Positions 1 through 10,800 of a stretch of DNA of 28,223 nucleotides are shown here, one piece after another. Location of the stretch: NCBI GenBank assembly GCA_004802725.1, contig SGPM01000348.1, positions 1 to 28,223 of the forward strand, given 5' to 3'. The position numbers and the translations under genes were made by a program. The notes below the pieces were generated by a model that saw nothing but the letters and a program-made list of their open reading frames with translations, ran no database searches and was not told the origin of the DNA. Origin of the DNA: Antrodiella citrinella (Eukaryota; Basidiomycota; Agaricomycetes; Polyporales; Steccherinaceae). Numbering within the stretch: the first letter of the stretch is position 1; the number at the start of each line of letters is the position of its first letter.

Positions 1-50
1 TGACAATGAGACCGATAGATGAGAATGGGTTCTAAATATATGTTACTTAC

Positions 51-560
51 GAACACAAACCGACCGAGGCCCAATGCCAGTCACGAAGACATTGATCGCA
101 TCCAGTGGTCCCAACCAAAGATCTGCACGCACATCGAGATCGTCTGTCTGTATCTGCTCAAGCAGATCTAAAGTTGTACAAGTGAGCAGCACGGCTATGA
201 TTACGGATAGTAGAATTAATACGCACGAAGACAGAGTATGAACACGCTGGCCAGATCGAGAAAGCAAGTTGACAAGAGGAACATCATTGACTGCGTTCGG
301 TGCATGCTCGAGATTGATAGGAACCCCAGACAAATTGCTGAGAATATCAGCTCGAGATGGCCGCTGCCAGTGAGAGGCGGTTGCACGGCAAGCGGCGGTG
401 GCGGTCTTTTTGCCCTCCATTTGAGCCACGCATATTGACGAACTTGAATTTGTTGGAAGGAGAGCATAACACCAGAGATCAAGTCGCTCTGAACGCCAGT
501 GAATGGTAGTGAGTTGAACGAAATAATCGCTAGCATCTGATCTCAGGAAGTCAACGATGT
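51..560 (-). CDS. possible partial exon of an unknown gene, running off the left edge
   Basis: A minus-strand frame stays open from about 560 down to a good-looking donor (GTAAGTAAC) beginning at 50, so the next exon would lie outside the window. The first in-frame ATG is at 420. The conceptual peptide has one hydrophobic stretch (around LILLSVIIAVLLTC) followed by an acidic, more regular segment ending in DAINVFVTGIG. A second frame (216-536) is also open across part of this stretch, so the coding frame is uncertain. I do not recognise the family. The hydrophobic stretch would fit a membrane segment, but no other topology signal is visible. The next gene leftward in this direction is the dioxygenase whose stop codon is at 739. 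Confidence 0.3.
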
Positions 561-738
561 TTTCGTATTACGTAAGAGCAATGTGTAGTCTGAACCTCAA
601 AATCTTCAAGTTGAGAAGCACAAATCAGAGTCCAAACATCATGCATCAGGCTCAAAAGCAAGCCGCATGTTTTAACAAGGTCATATATATCATTAAACAT
701 AGCATTCAAGACCAACATGCAAGGAAATCAGTCATGCC

Positions 739-3135
739 CTACTCAGAGTGCCGCACCCTGAACTCGTCGATGTTCGAGAACAACTTCCACCCGTCGTCCC
801 ATCGAATCTCCCCTTCCACAGCGGCTGCTCGTTTCTCCGAAGCGGTCTGGCTGTCCGGAGCCGCCTGAAATCCCTGCTTGACCCATCTGAACAAGCCACC
901 CGCAGAATAGAAAATCATACTCTTCCTAAGCTCGTCTCCATGAGCTAAAGGAATACTCTCATGGTGAATGGATGCCGATGGGAAAAAAAACAGATCGCCA
1001 GGGCCCAACTCGATGATGACTTGGGGCTCTATGAGTACGACCTGAGCTGACGTCCTAGGGTTGAAGGTGCCAAAAGGGAGAATGCAGCAGACGCCGAATA
1101 CGAGGTTCATTAGGTCCACGTGCTTGGTCGCAAGACACTGTTCAGCGAGGTTGAGAGACTGCGCTGCGAAAGGGCATCCCGGGAAGAAGCTGTTGACAAC
1201 AGCTTGCGTGGCGTGAAACATGCGTTGTGTAAGTGAGTAAACGCGAGCGAGTCGCGGATACCACACCTCGAACGACACTAGGAATCAAGTCAGTAGTGAA
1301 GTAATGTGAATGGATAAGACACGCACCTACTACGTGCTTGACAAGTGCCTGCACGGCGGGGCTGGCGGCAAACTCCCGGAGAAGCGGTTCATTGATTTCA
1401 GAAAAATGTACGACGAGTTCACCCGGTTCCTGAATACCGTTTGGTGTGAGTAGGCAAATGTGGGAGAGAAACATGCACGAATCACTGACATTTCGAGAGT
1501 GAGAGACGCCAAACGACACACAAGGAAAATCGCCGCGTGAATGTGACTTGTATACTCTGTCCGGCAACTTCATGAGAGCACCAAGGTGGTCGGCCAACCT
1601 CGTTGCCTCAGCAACAAAGGAGTTGTAGAGGCCGCCTGGGCGACTTGCACGAACTCCGTAGACAATTCCTTTCTTGTCCGTGAGACACACGGGGTTACTG
1701 GAAAGACGGCGTTCAAAATCTGCAATAAGAGGAGCGAGAACATATACGCACTTGTCATTTCCAAGGCAGACGTATGTATATCCTTCTTCAAACACAAGCT
1801 CACGAACACGTGGGTGCACGTCGTCAGGCAAAGTGCCGTTCAGGACGCGACCACCCGCTGGTCCAGTCACACCGACGGCCGGGTCCGCCTGCTTCAAGCT
1901 GGAGAGGAAGCCTGTTGACTGATGAGGTAGGGAAGCAGCCGTAAGGTTGGTTTTGACTTCGAACAGCCGGTCGAACAGCTTGTCACGACGCTCGGGCGGC
2001 ATCGGTCGAAGATCAAAGGGGAGTCGCTGGTTCTCATTGTCGTCTGCCTCTAGTGCTGCCTGTCGAGCTGAATCTATCTTGGACGCGACCCAAACCTTCC
2101 GTTCCTCTTTCTCCTTCTTACTTCTCCGCTTCCGTTTCTTCTTCGGAGGACCGTTGGGCGAGGAATCAATCCCGGGCATGGGTTCGATCGGAGCCGGCAT
2201 TAGGGAGGGTGTCGATTGGGGTAGAGGATGTGGAGGAAGGGGGTCCAGCATGTCCTTGGCGGCTTTGAACTGTGCGTCGGCCCATCCGAATAAGCTGCGT
2301 ACCGCAGCCTCGAGCCTGGCAACATGACTCTCCGCCCCAGAATTTACGCGACGCTGCAGAGAGACGATAAGTCAATCACAATGAGGATAAGACGCAGAGA
2401 GAGAGGGCGTACCGCGTTCGTTCCATGCACCTCTTCTAGATCGGCGGGGGGGGACCCGTCCTGGCCGTTGGCGAAGATGTTCTGACCAGCATGCGCGAAG
2501 TCGAAGTCCAACGAGCACACCTCGATTGCGACCGCGTCGGCATCCTCCATTTCCTATAGAACGAGGGCGTGAGTCATCAATGGTGCCTGTATGAATAACA
2601 TTGAAGCAAAGAAGACATGCGTAGCGCGCTGGGGGCTTCAAGCACAAGCAACATGCAGCAAGCTTGCATCCCGCGGGCCTGAAGCGGAGGGGTCGCATGC
2701 ATCGACAAACGCTCGCGTCCCGCAAAACCAAAGTGGGGGGGTCGCGAGCAATGACAGACGTAGCGCGTCAAAAAAACAGAAGCCGGCGTCCCGCAAAACC
2801 AAAGTGGGGGGGGTCGCGAGCTGAAGGAAACACGGTAGAACAGAAAGAACACTCACCTGGCGCATACGCTTCCCGGCGACGGTCTCGGAACCGCTGGCTT
2901 GCCATGGTTGCAGGACTGCGGCGGCTTGGACGCTTGCCGGACCCGTAGCCTCAGGAGTCCCTGCGCTGCTTCCCGACGCCTTGGAAGCATCTCTTGCAGC
3001 GTGTCGTGTTCCAGCCTTCGCAAGGTTGGCGGCTTGCTTCTTGAACACTCCAGCAGCTTTGGTAGCTTGCTCTTTGGCCGCGGCAGCGACTTTGGCGACC
3101 CGCTTTGCGCCCTGCCTGGCGGAAAGACGAATCAT
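739..3135 (-). CDS. TET/JBP-like Fe(II)/2-oxoglutarate-dependent dioxygenase
   Basis: I infer five exons on the minus strand: 3135-2857, 2553-2413, 2353-1490, 1429-1327 and 1277-739. They join into a 641-residue protein with no stop codon. The ATG at 3135 opens a basic Ala/Lys-rich N-terminus. A nuclear-localisation-like cluster (PPKKKRKRRSKKEKEERK) follows near residues 170-190. The C-terminal domain has the Fe(II)/2OG signature: H515-x-D517 (KHVDLMN), the distal H568 (PSASIHHES) and the 2OG-binding arginine R580, followed by SAGGLFRWV. That tail closely resembles the large basidiomycete TET/JBP-like families. TET and JBP enzymes oxidise thymine or 5-methylcytosine in DNA; whether this copy acts on DNA is inference. 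Intron 1 is unusually long (303 nt) and holds direct repeats. The 60-nt intron 1489-1430 is stop-free and a multiple of three, so it could be read through; I removed it because the splice sites and the protein both look better without it. Confidence 0.8.
2554..2856 (-). repeat. long first intron of the dioxygenase gene, carrying a 34-35 bp direct repeat
   Basis: The donor GTGAGTG (2856) and acceptor CTATAG (2554) bound a 303-nt intron; most other introns here are 45-65 nt. It contains two near-identical direct copies at 2715-2748 and 2786-2820, each running from GCGTCCCGCAAAACC through a G7 or G8 run to TCGCGAG on the plus strand. A weaker relative (CCCGCGGGCC...GGGGTCGC) lies near 2670-2700. 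The copies differ by one G in the homopolymer. A small tandem expansion inside the intron is the simplest reading. Confidence 0.7.
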
Positions 3136-4361
3136 GGCGAGGTCGGCAGTTGTGAGTGAGAAGGACGGAGAGAGAGAAGTGGGAGGGGCTTGAAGGGACG
3201 TAGAGAGAGAAGCGGGAGGGACTTGAAGGGGGGGGGCGAGAAAATCAGGGTGAGGGGCTTGAAGCGGGGGGGAGGAAATTTAAAACATTGACTTACAGGC
3301 CAGCGACCTGAACGGCTTCTAAATCAAACACCCCTCGCGACAGCAAAACTAAAGGGAGATTCATAGCCCCGAAGGCCCCGATTCCCCCTTGAGCCTTGGG
3401 AATACGACGACCGACCGACCGACGAGTCGGCAACGACCCACCGCCTATACGCTTATACGAATTCCAAATTCGCTCACGCGAAATTGGCGGGTAAGCTTGG
3501 TGGTATCCGTCTGACGATTTCGCAACTATAAGAAGGTACGTGAGATGGAATTTTATACAGAATCCTCAGATCTCACCGTGAAACTCTTGGATTCTTGCAT
3601 CTCGCCGCCGTTATGTCGATGACTTCATGGAGAAAGAAACGCCTTTCAAAGCGACACACCGGTTACGCGACGTGATGTAGATGTGTAACCGTGACTCCGT
3701 GAGTCGACTCCTGAGCTATATATAGGCCCACGAGCGAAAGTTGAACATTGAGTCGGGCCGAGGCGCGTGCAATTTGAGAATTGGAATTTAGAATTGGAGC
3801 TTGACGTGTGGAGTCTTGTGAAGTGGGCCCTAGTATGCCGGGCGAACATGTGGGCAAGACTTGGGCCTATCAGTCGATATCGGGACCGACGCAATGGTTG
3901 TCTTCAGGTCCCAGGAGTCAGGTCTGCTCGGCGGTCCGAAACTGCGGTCAGATATTCTGAAAAGGTACCACTCAGATTATCCACCTGTATCCACGTACAA
4001 CAGACAGACCTGCTAAGAACTACAACAGAGATCAATATATGGGAGGCGGCAGACGCGCACTTGGGAGTGGTAGCATAGGCGCCCACATCCCGGAAACGCA
4101 GCGGCGCTGTATTTCGACGACGACGCCGGAAGGCGATGGAGCGCATGTTGCTGCGCAAAGGCGGGGTCTTGGTGCGTATGTGGAGGCGGCCATTGGCAGA
4201 GGTCGTCGAGGGAGGTTCGTGCGGAGGAAGAGGAGGAGGAGGAAGAAAGAACCTGAAATACCAAACGAACGCGTGAGATGACAGCAATGTGAACATCCTC
4301 GTACAGATCCGCCGCAACGTACGCGTCCGGACCGTCCACGCCGTCTGTCTCGCGATCCATC
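3136..4361. other. non-coding stretch with short imperfect repeats
   Basis: I see no convincing gene here. From 3169 to about 3275 there is an imperfect tandem repeat of roughly 33 bp (AGAGAGAGAAGNGGGAGGG followed by CTTGAAGGG); the first two copies start at 3169 and 3202, and a third, degraded copy contains GTGAGGGGCTTGAAG. It lies just upstream of the dioxygenase start codon. A (CCGA)4 microsatellite sits at about 3407-3424. A TATA-like GCTATATATAGG occurs at about 3714-3726 on the plus strand, but no good coding frame follows it. The part from about 4000 to 4361 is open in several frames, but with the strongly biased composition expected next to a Ser-rich gene. Confidence 0.5.
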
Positions 4362-7139
4362 TCAAGCCCCACTAGGCGCAAAACGCGTCGACCACATGGA
4401 GGAGGAGGGGCGGGGAGCGTTGTTGGGCAGAGGGGGTGCAGACGCCATGAGGTTCGTGCTCGCGCTGGAAGCAGTCTCTGCCCGACTGGGAACGAGATGA
4501 TCAGGCGTCTTGGAAGACAAGATGGGTAGAGGAGCAGATGGGGGAGGTGTGGATCGATGACCAGAGCCGATAGACGAGACTGAAGCAAGCGATAGCTCTG
4601 AAGCCATACCCTCAGCATTGATAGGAGACCAATCCTCAGACGACCGCTTAGATGACGTCGATAAGGCCTGCTCCTTCGAACCGGACTTGCGTAGCTGCTG
4701 TCCAAACGAAAGCGTACGGGGTGATTTTGCAGTCGAGTCGGTGATAGACGAGCTGGACGGCGACTTCGCCAACCTCTTCCCCAAAGCGCCAGTGAAGCTC
4801 CATTTCTTTGACGGGGTCTTCTGCACGGTCGTAGGCGGATTGGTCGGAGTGACAGACTTTCCCACAGACAGCGACTGATGCTTGGACGGAGTACCGGGGA
4901 ACTGAGGCACTTCCAACGACGCCCTGTTCCTCTGATTGTCCTCCTTCTGTTCCGGAGCTGCAAGGTAAGTCGTCGCAGGTGGCGTCTGGATCGGAGGGGG
5001 CTTGAATGTAGAAATATCCTTCGGCAAGGGCGGGACCGGCGGTACAACATGTTCCTCAGTCGCATCTGCTGGTGCAGCCACTGCAGCCCTATACGCAGCA
5101 GCGTCTGCAGACGAGTGGCTGATGTCACTCCCGGCACTGTTGCGCCTAACCTTGCCTCCTAACGACTGGCGGTTAGACAACGCTGAAACGGAAGTGGCAT
5201 TTGTCGTAGCTGAGAGAGACGCGGAGTCACGCGAGCTCGTGGGGGTGCTAGCGTACGTAGTGGACGAGGCAGAGCTGCGTTTGGGAGTGAAACTATGACG
5301 AGTGTTCGAGCTGCCGTGGTTCTTTAAGGACTTGTCGGGTGAAGGAGAACTGTATTGAGAAGGTTCATTGGCAGAAGCCGTCTGATCTTTCTCTGGGGTA
5401 GCTTCAATGATACCAAGACCGACTCCGGCGTTAGGAGGAGATGTGGCTTGCTGACTGAGCTTTTCCTTGTCCTTGGCAGAGAATGAGGCATGCGTACTGA
5501 TGCGTCTGCTGGACCTACGGTTCTCGCTGGATGGCACGCCCTCCCATTGACCAGAGGCGGTCTTCTGGGGTGTGCTGGGTCGACTGGAGCTGCCCACACG
5601 TGAATGTCCACCGATGCTAGATCGTGTCCGTGCAGCCCGACCTGTCAGTCCGTCCAACTTGCGGAGTGCCTCTGCAGTCGCCTGGTCATCGAGATCGGAC
5701 CATCCTTCCTGAGTGCCACGCAGCAGCGAATGTGCGACATTGTGCGAGTCCCGGTTGGGGTTGTGCAAAGGGGACGACGCAGTGCTGCCGTTGCTAGAGT
5801 GCTTAAGGAACTGTGTAATAGAGGAAGACGACGGCGATGGAGGGAGATGCGAGAAGTCGGAAGTGTGAACACGTCGCGAAGCAGCGACTTCGCCGTGACT
5901 GGACGACGAAGATCCCGCGGAAGGTTGCCGAGCATGCTTGACGTTTACAGAGAGGGTATCCCGTCGACGATCTTTGCCCTTGTCGCGGGGAGAAACGACG
6001 GAAGGGGAGCCAACGCCGAGACTCACGTGTCTGCGCACCTTGTCGTTGTCCCTCGGTGTGTCAAACATATGCTTGGAGACCAAGACACCGTTGTTGTCGA
6101 GTTCGAATTCTTCAGATGTCCGTTTTCTCGCTTTGTGCATTGGAGATGTGAAAGCACTAGGCGGGGAAGACGCATTGGGCGCCTCACCGAGTGAAGGTGC
6201 CTCGCGTCTAGGAGACTCATCTGAATACTGGGGATCCGGAGTGGATGACTGCGGCAGCGGGACCTCGATGGGCAACGGTTGACGTGGATATAGTATCTCT
6301 TCGCCTCCGCTTTCAGATGCGACAGATCGCCTGGAACGCAAGGGGCGGGGGGCTTGTGTGACCTCCACATACTGACATGCAGGTGTCAGTGCATGTAACG
6401 GAACAAGGAGAGAGTACCGTACCTCGTTGTCCTCTTCACCTTCGCCATCAACGGCTTCAATCGTCCAAGGACTGTCCGGCGCATCAAGCTCACTGTTCTC
6501 GGCGATTTCACCTGCTATACTCGAGTCCTCCAACGCCTGTTCGTCTTCTTCCTCGTCCACTTCATCGACCTGCTCATCCACGTCGACATCGCTTTGCTTG
6601 CTTCCCCGCGTCCAGCGAGGGGTTGCCAGCTCACCGACACCGACCAACCCCCCGTCGGTCAATGTTTGCTGGGTCACGACCAGGCGTGACTGGATCGTGG
6701 AGGACCGAGTTCAAGTCTGGTGTTCGGGGTAGAGAGAGCGATGTGGGGAGAGGCGGGACGGGCGAATCTGGCGGCGTGCGCGCACTGAAGTAGTACGGGT
6801 CGAGAGAAGACGTGGCTGAAGCTGAGCGGGGTACCGATTCGGCATCCGTCGTCGTTCCTGCTGTGTCTTCGCCTACATGAGATACATGTAGCCGTGGCTG
6901 GTACGACGCGAACAATAGCAGAATGTGAGACATGAGAGGTGATCAGCGAACGCGAGCGTGAAAGAGTACGATACCTGAAGGGATGGGAGCGCGAGGTGTC
7001 GCTCAGACGAGCGATACACGTCTCCGTCAGAGGCAGCTTTTGGATCTGTAAACTCGAGAGCTGGTGGTCTGTCTCTTTTCCTGTTACGCGCGGTGTCGCG
7101 GGCTGATGAACCGATTCTTGGCGACGGTGGGGCAGACAT
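4362..7139 (-). CDS. Ser-rich protein resembling the N-terminal region of a DYRK-family kinase; kinase domain absent, one apparent frameshift (possible pseudogene)
   Basis: The ATG at 7139 opens MSAPPSPRIGSSARD. Exon 1 ends at 6975; a likely intron 6974-6898 leads to exon 2. A 51-nt intron (6422-6372, GTACGG...CATGTCAG) lies further on, and the stop codon ends at 4362. The exon 2 frame runs into a stop near 6627, while the long downstream frame is one base out of register. Dropping one G from the G6 run at 6648-6653 joins them as DRRGLVGVGELATPRWTRG. The product would be about 880 residues, mostly disordered Ser/Pro/Thr-rich sequence with an acidic patch (DEQVDEVDEEEDEQ) and basic blocks (KKWSFTGALGKRLAKS). 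From memory of Agaricomycete DYRK kinases, this order of blocks matches their N-terminal half. No kinase motifs (GxGxxG, HRD, DFG) occur before the stop or within 1 kb downstream, so the copy appears truncated. The alternative is a free-standing disordered protein. Confidence 0.6.
6372..6422 (-). other. 51-nt intron in the DYRK-like gene
   Basis: The sequence starts GTACGG and ends CACTGACACCTGCATGTCAG. It has a branch-like CTGAC and is flanked by GAG and TATGTGGAGG. Its length is a multiple of three and it is stop-free, so an ORF caller reads straight through it. Removing it joins the acidic block directly to YVEVTQAPRPLRSRR. Confidence 0.65.
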
Positions 7140-7865
7140 GAGAGATTGGGAAGGTTAAGGAGCGAGACTGGGAAAAGGAAAGACGAAAGACGTGTTACAG
7201 CAAGCGAAGCGGAAGGGTGTGGACTGGATAATGGGATTGAAAGTTGAGTGACGACAGGCTGCGAAGGGAGGTGGAAAACGAGAAAAAATTAAAGAGGAGC
7301 TGGGCGTTGGATAGAGCTGGGCGTTGCGGGGCGTGCCCTAGGACGACCGTGGCGGTGTCGGGGCGTCGGTCGACGTGGACGATGGCCTGGAGAGAGGCCT
7401 GTTCGCTGTGCACGGGGATGAGCTCGTCTGTGTTCTTCACCCTGTGTTGGGGGGTGTTTGGCCCCCGTGGCGTGCCTCGTGGGTGGACACGTGGTGTGCG
7501 GGAGTTGCCGGCGACATACACTCAAACGCCGCGGATGTTTTTCGTGGAAGGTCGACATACGTATTGATGGGCAGGGACTGGGTGTCTGCCTGGGAGCGAT
7601 GCCGAGGCGTGCCGTGCAGTCAGCGGAGGATAAAAGGAGTCGGCGGGGCGGATTTGTGGCTCCGCGTCCGCCCCCAGCCACAGGTCACACCCCCCATCCT
7701 GCACGCTGACCCGCCCGCCCCGCCCGACATTCGAGCGGAGCACCCCAGCTCAGCGATCGTCGTTATCCCCGTCGGGCCATCACCCAGCCCACGTCGTGCG
7801 CCCTCTCTTCCTCATCGTCCATCACACCCTGATCAATGTCTTCTCCCACAGCGATCCCACCCAGC
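7140..7865. other. intergenic region upstream of the DYRK-like gene
   Basis: The stretch lies between the stop codon of the coiled-coil gene (7866) and the start codon of the DYRK-like gene (7139), both read on the minus strand. It is GC-rich and open in several frames on both strands, but I find no splice-consistent gene. It presumably holds the promoter of the DYRK-like gene and the 3' untranslated region of the coiled-coil gene. Confidence 0.45.
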
Positions 7866-10800
7866 CTACTCGGGGCCACCTCCGCCTCCACCTCCTCCGC
7901 TGCCACTGCCACTGCCACTGCCACTGCCTCTGCCACCACCTCCGCTGCCTCCTTCTCCTCGATCTCTCTCATTGCTACCACTTCTGTGTCTGCCACGATG
8001 TCCTCCACCGCTCCCGCGATTTCGTTCTGGCTGTTTTCCTTTGCTCTTGTCAGATTGGCCTCTGTGGTTCTTCTTTCCAAGCAGTGAGGGGCATATCGCA
8101 CTTGAGAACCTAACTCACCGACCTTGTTTGTGGCAGACACTTGGGGCGTTTCGTCCTCTGAGGATTCGTTTATCTTGTAACCATGGTATGAACTTATGAA
8201 CCCACATTCTAATTGAGTAAAAGTCTTACCACGTATCTTGAACCCTTTCCGCGTGATCTGGAAGATGACGAGTGGTGAGCCTTTGAGAACTGAGGCAACT
8301 CAGTACTTGCCTGAGATGCTACCTATCAGCTTGGACATAAGATGAAAAGGGCGCTGCATTCTCACCAGCGTTTCACCAAGGGTGTACACTCCGCGCACAA
8401 TGGGCTCATGGAGCGAGTTCCCCTGCGAGATGTTCGCGAAGCCTCCCGTAAGTCTGCCAAGGAATCCACGCCCAACATCAACAATTGATTGGGCTTCTCG
8501 GTTGCTCCTGGATGGGGTATATGGAGGTGAACTTGGGCGGAGTCGAGGGCTGCGCTGAACGAGTTGTGAGGGAGTGGGACTCGGAGAACGGCGATCCGGG
8601 GTAAGAGACCGAGAAAGCTCACGACGTCGGAAAGCGGACGTGGAATAAGATGGACTGGCTGGTCTAAGAGGAGACGATGGGTTGTTAGAAGATGAAGATG
8701 GTGAAGAGGATGGAACAGGCTGCGCGGAAGGAGAGCTGGATTCTTGATCTAAAGGATGAACAAGAGGGGATGAGGGACGTTGTGGACGTGGGACAGGATG
8801 TACATGTGCTGGAAAAGAGCCAGGTGCTTGATTCAAAGCCTCCTGACTAAGAGGAGACAAGGGACGTTGATCAGATGAAGAGGATGAGACGGGTTGCGTT
8901 CCAGCTGAATGAGAATGGGGTGGTTGATCTGCAGGAAGAAAACCACGACGGAGGGGAGATGAAGGACGCGACGGTGTTAGCGAAGGCGATGGAAAATGAT
9001 GAGCACCATTTGCAGATGCAGAGATAGAGAAAGCAGGTTGCTCGCCATTTCCAGCCCTGAGTCCTAGCCGCTTCAGGACTTCAGGATCGCTGTGAGCCTG
9101 AAAATCAACGACACCCTGGTTGAGACATCAGAGGGATTTGACAAGCATCACAACAGTAAAGGAAAGATGCGCACCTTCAGAGCAGCAGCTTCTTCGAGAG
9201 ACTTCACTAGTTCTTTACGGAACTCGCCTGACTCATGACGAAAGCGGTTTGCTTGATCTTGATATTCCTGGCTCTCCTTCCGCAGAGCATCAATGCGAGT
9301 CTACTGCCCGTTAGAACACGTACGCAAATAAAGGGAAACGGCCAACCTCCAAGTCGTCAATTTTGCTTGCATTGATTGCTAACTCCTTGGATAACTGCAG
9401 TTGAGCAGATTGTGCGACATTACAGGTGGCTTCAGACAAAGCGAGCTTTGCAGAAAGCGCATGGAAGGAATCCTGCAAATTTCGAGTTTCAGCAAACAAG
9501 TAAACTCCATATACGATGAGGCTTACCCTGAGCTTGTCGTTTTCTTCTTGGTATTGCTTCTTATCACCTTGTTCCTTAGAAATCGCGAGTTGCGAACCCT
9601 TTGCATCGGCCTGCAACTCTGTGGGTCAGGCTTCACAGGTAATACGACATGGGTGGAATTTACCTGCGCATTGGAAAGCGCCGCCAAGGCTGCCCTCAAA
9701 TCTTCATCGCTCTGGAGCAGGCGGTCTTCAAGCCCTTTGGCTTCGTCCTTAAGGCAAGAAGAATATGACTGAATTGTGGTGCTCAGCAATCGCGTAAGGG
9801 TTCCACACACCTGCAGTTTGGTGATCAGTTCCTGGGCGACTTTAGTTTTGGAGGCTTTCGCTTCCAGTTCGATCTCAAGATCATCGACCCTCTTCTACAC
9901 AGGTTGTGAGTCTCATGGGGCCATTTTAGAATCCCATGGCTTGCCTGAAGATTCCCAGCCTCTCCTTTCTGCTGATTGAGCTCATCCCCGAGGCGTTTAG
10001 CCATTTCCTACGGTTTGTTGGAACCTGTATGTGGAAAGAAAGATCATGGCTCACTTTGTAACGTTTGCGACCATCACGGGCATCTGCAAGCTGCTCCTGC
10101 GCATGCTCTATCTGAGCATCGAGATGATAGATCCTTTGCTGAAAAGCCCATCAATACGAGATGAAGATCGTCGTGATAGAGGGAGACCCACTTCAATTCG
10201 GGAGTTCATTTCATGTTCCTCCTTGAAGTTGCTTTCCATCTTGTCGAGCTTTGCCTGCCAATATTTAGAGAGAAATATAGGAGGGGTGAACCAGTTGTAC
10301 GTACCCTGACATCCGCAAGCGTCGAATTTGCGGTCTCAAGCGAGGCTTCCCGAAGATTCAGCGTGAAGGTGTAATCGCCCATGTCAGCCTAATTCGCGTT
10401 AAAAGAAATGTCAAATCATATTCAGCCATGAAAATACCTCGCGTTTCTTCCTCTCTTCTGCAAGTTCAGCCCACGCCTTCTGGACCTCTTTGAAGAGAAT
10501 GGCACGATCCTGGGTTTCGGTAGTTTCAGTCGAGAAGGGGATGTGAGGTTGCGAGAACCGACCTCGATTTCCTGCTTCGCTTGTGCCTCTGCTGCATCAC
10601 GATCTTCCTGGGTCTGTAGCAGCAAACCGTTCTGCACTTCAAACTCTTCGTCGTACTGGTCCAAACGGTCTTGATACCTTTTGACCTCTTGCAGGAGCCT
10701 GTCATTCTGTCTGCCGAACACGCTGTTTTCCTCACGTAGTTCTTCTACTTCCTCGGACCGATGCTGCAGTGCTGCCTCAAGTGTGCTTACCTTCTGCTGC

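Noticed and set aside
3300..3900. Possible structural RNA or ribosomal RNA fragment
   Set aside because: No recognisable rRNA core or tRNA cloverleaf could be traced; the TATA-like site and (CCGA)4 run alone do not support an RNA gene.
4013..5137. Minus-strand frame of 374 codons rich in Arg and Leu
   Set aside because: It is a shadow of the Ser-rich gene in another frame. Its Arg/Leu/Pro content is what a shifted reading of Ser/Thr codons gives.
5604..6194. Plus-strand frame of 196 codons
   Set aside because: It is antisense to the long Ser-rich exon, with no domain and no splice context.
7836..8087. Plus-strand Ser/Ala/Thr-rich frame that looks like a secreted protein start
   Set aside because: It is the mirror image of the GGC AGT repeat exon on the minus strand, and no plus-strand splice continuation was found.
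7375..8199. Long plus-strand frame (274 codons), Pro/Leu-rich
   Set aside because: It is antisense to the Gly-rich tail of the coiled-coil gene, where a stop-free hexanucleotide repeat opens several frames. The minus-strand exons have matching splice sites and phases.
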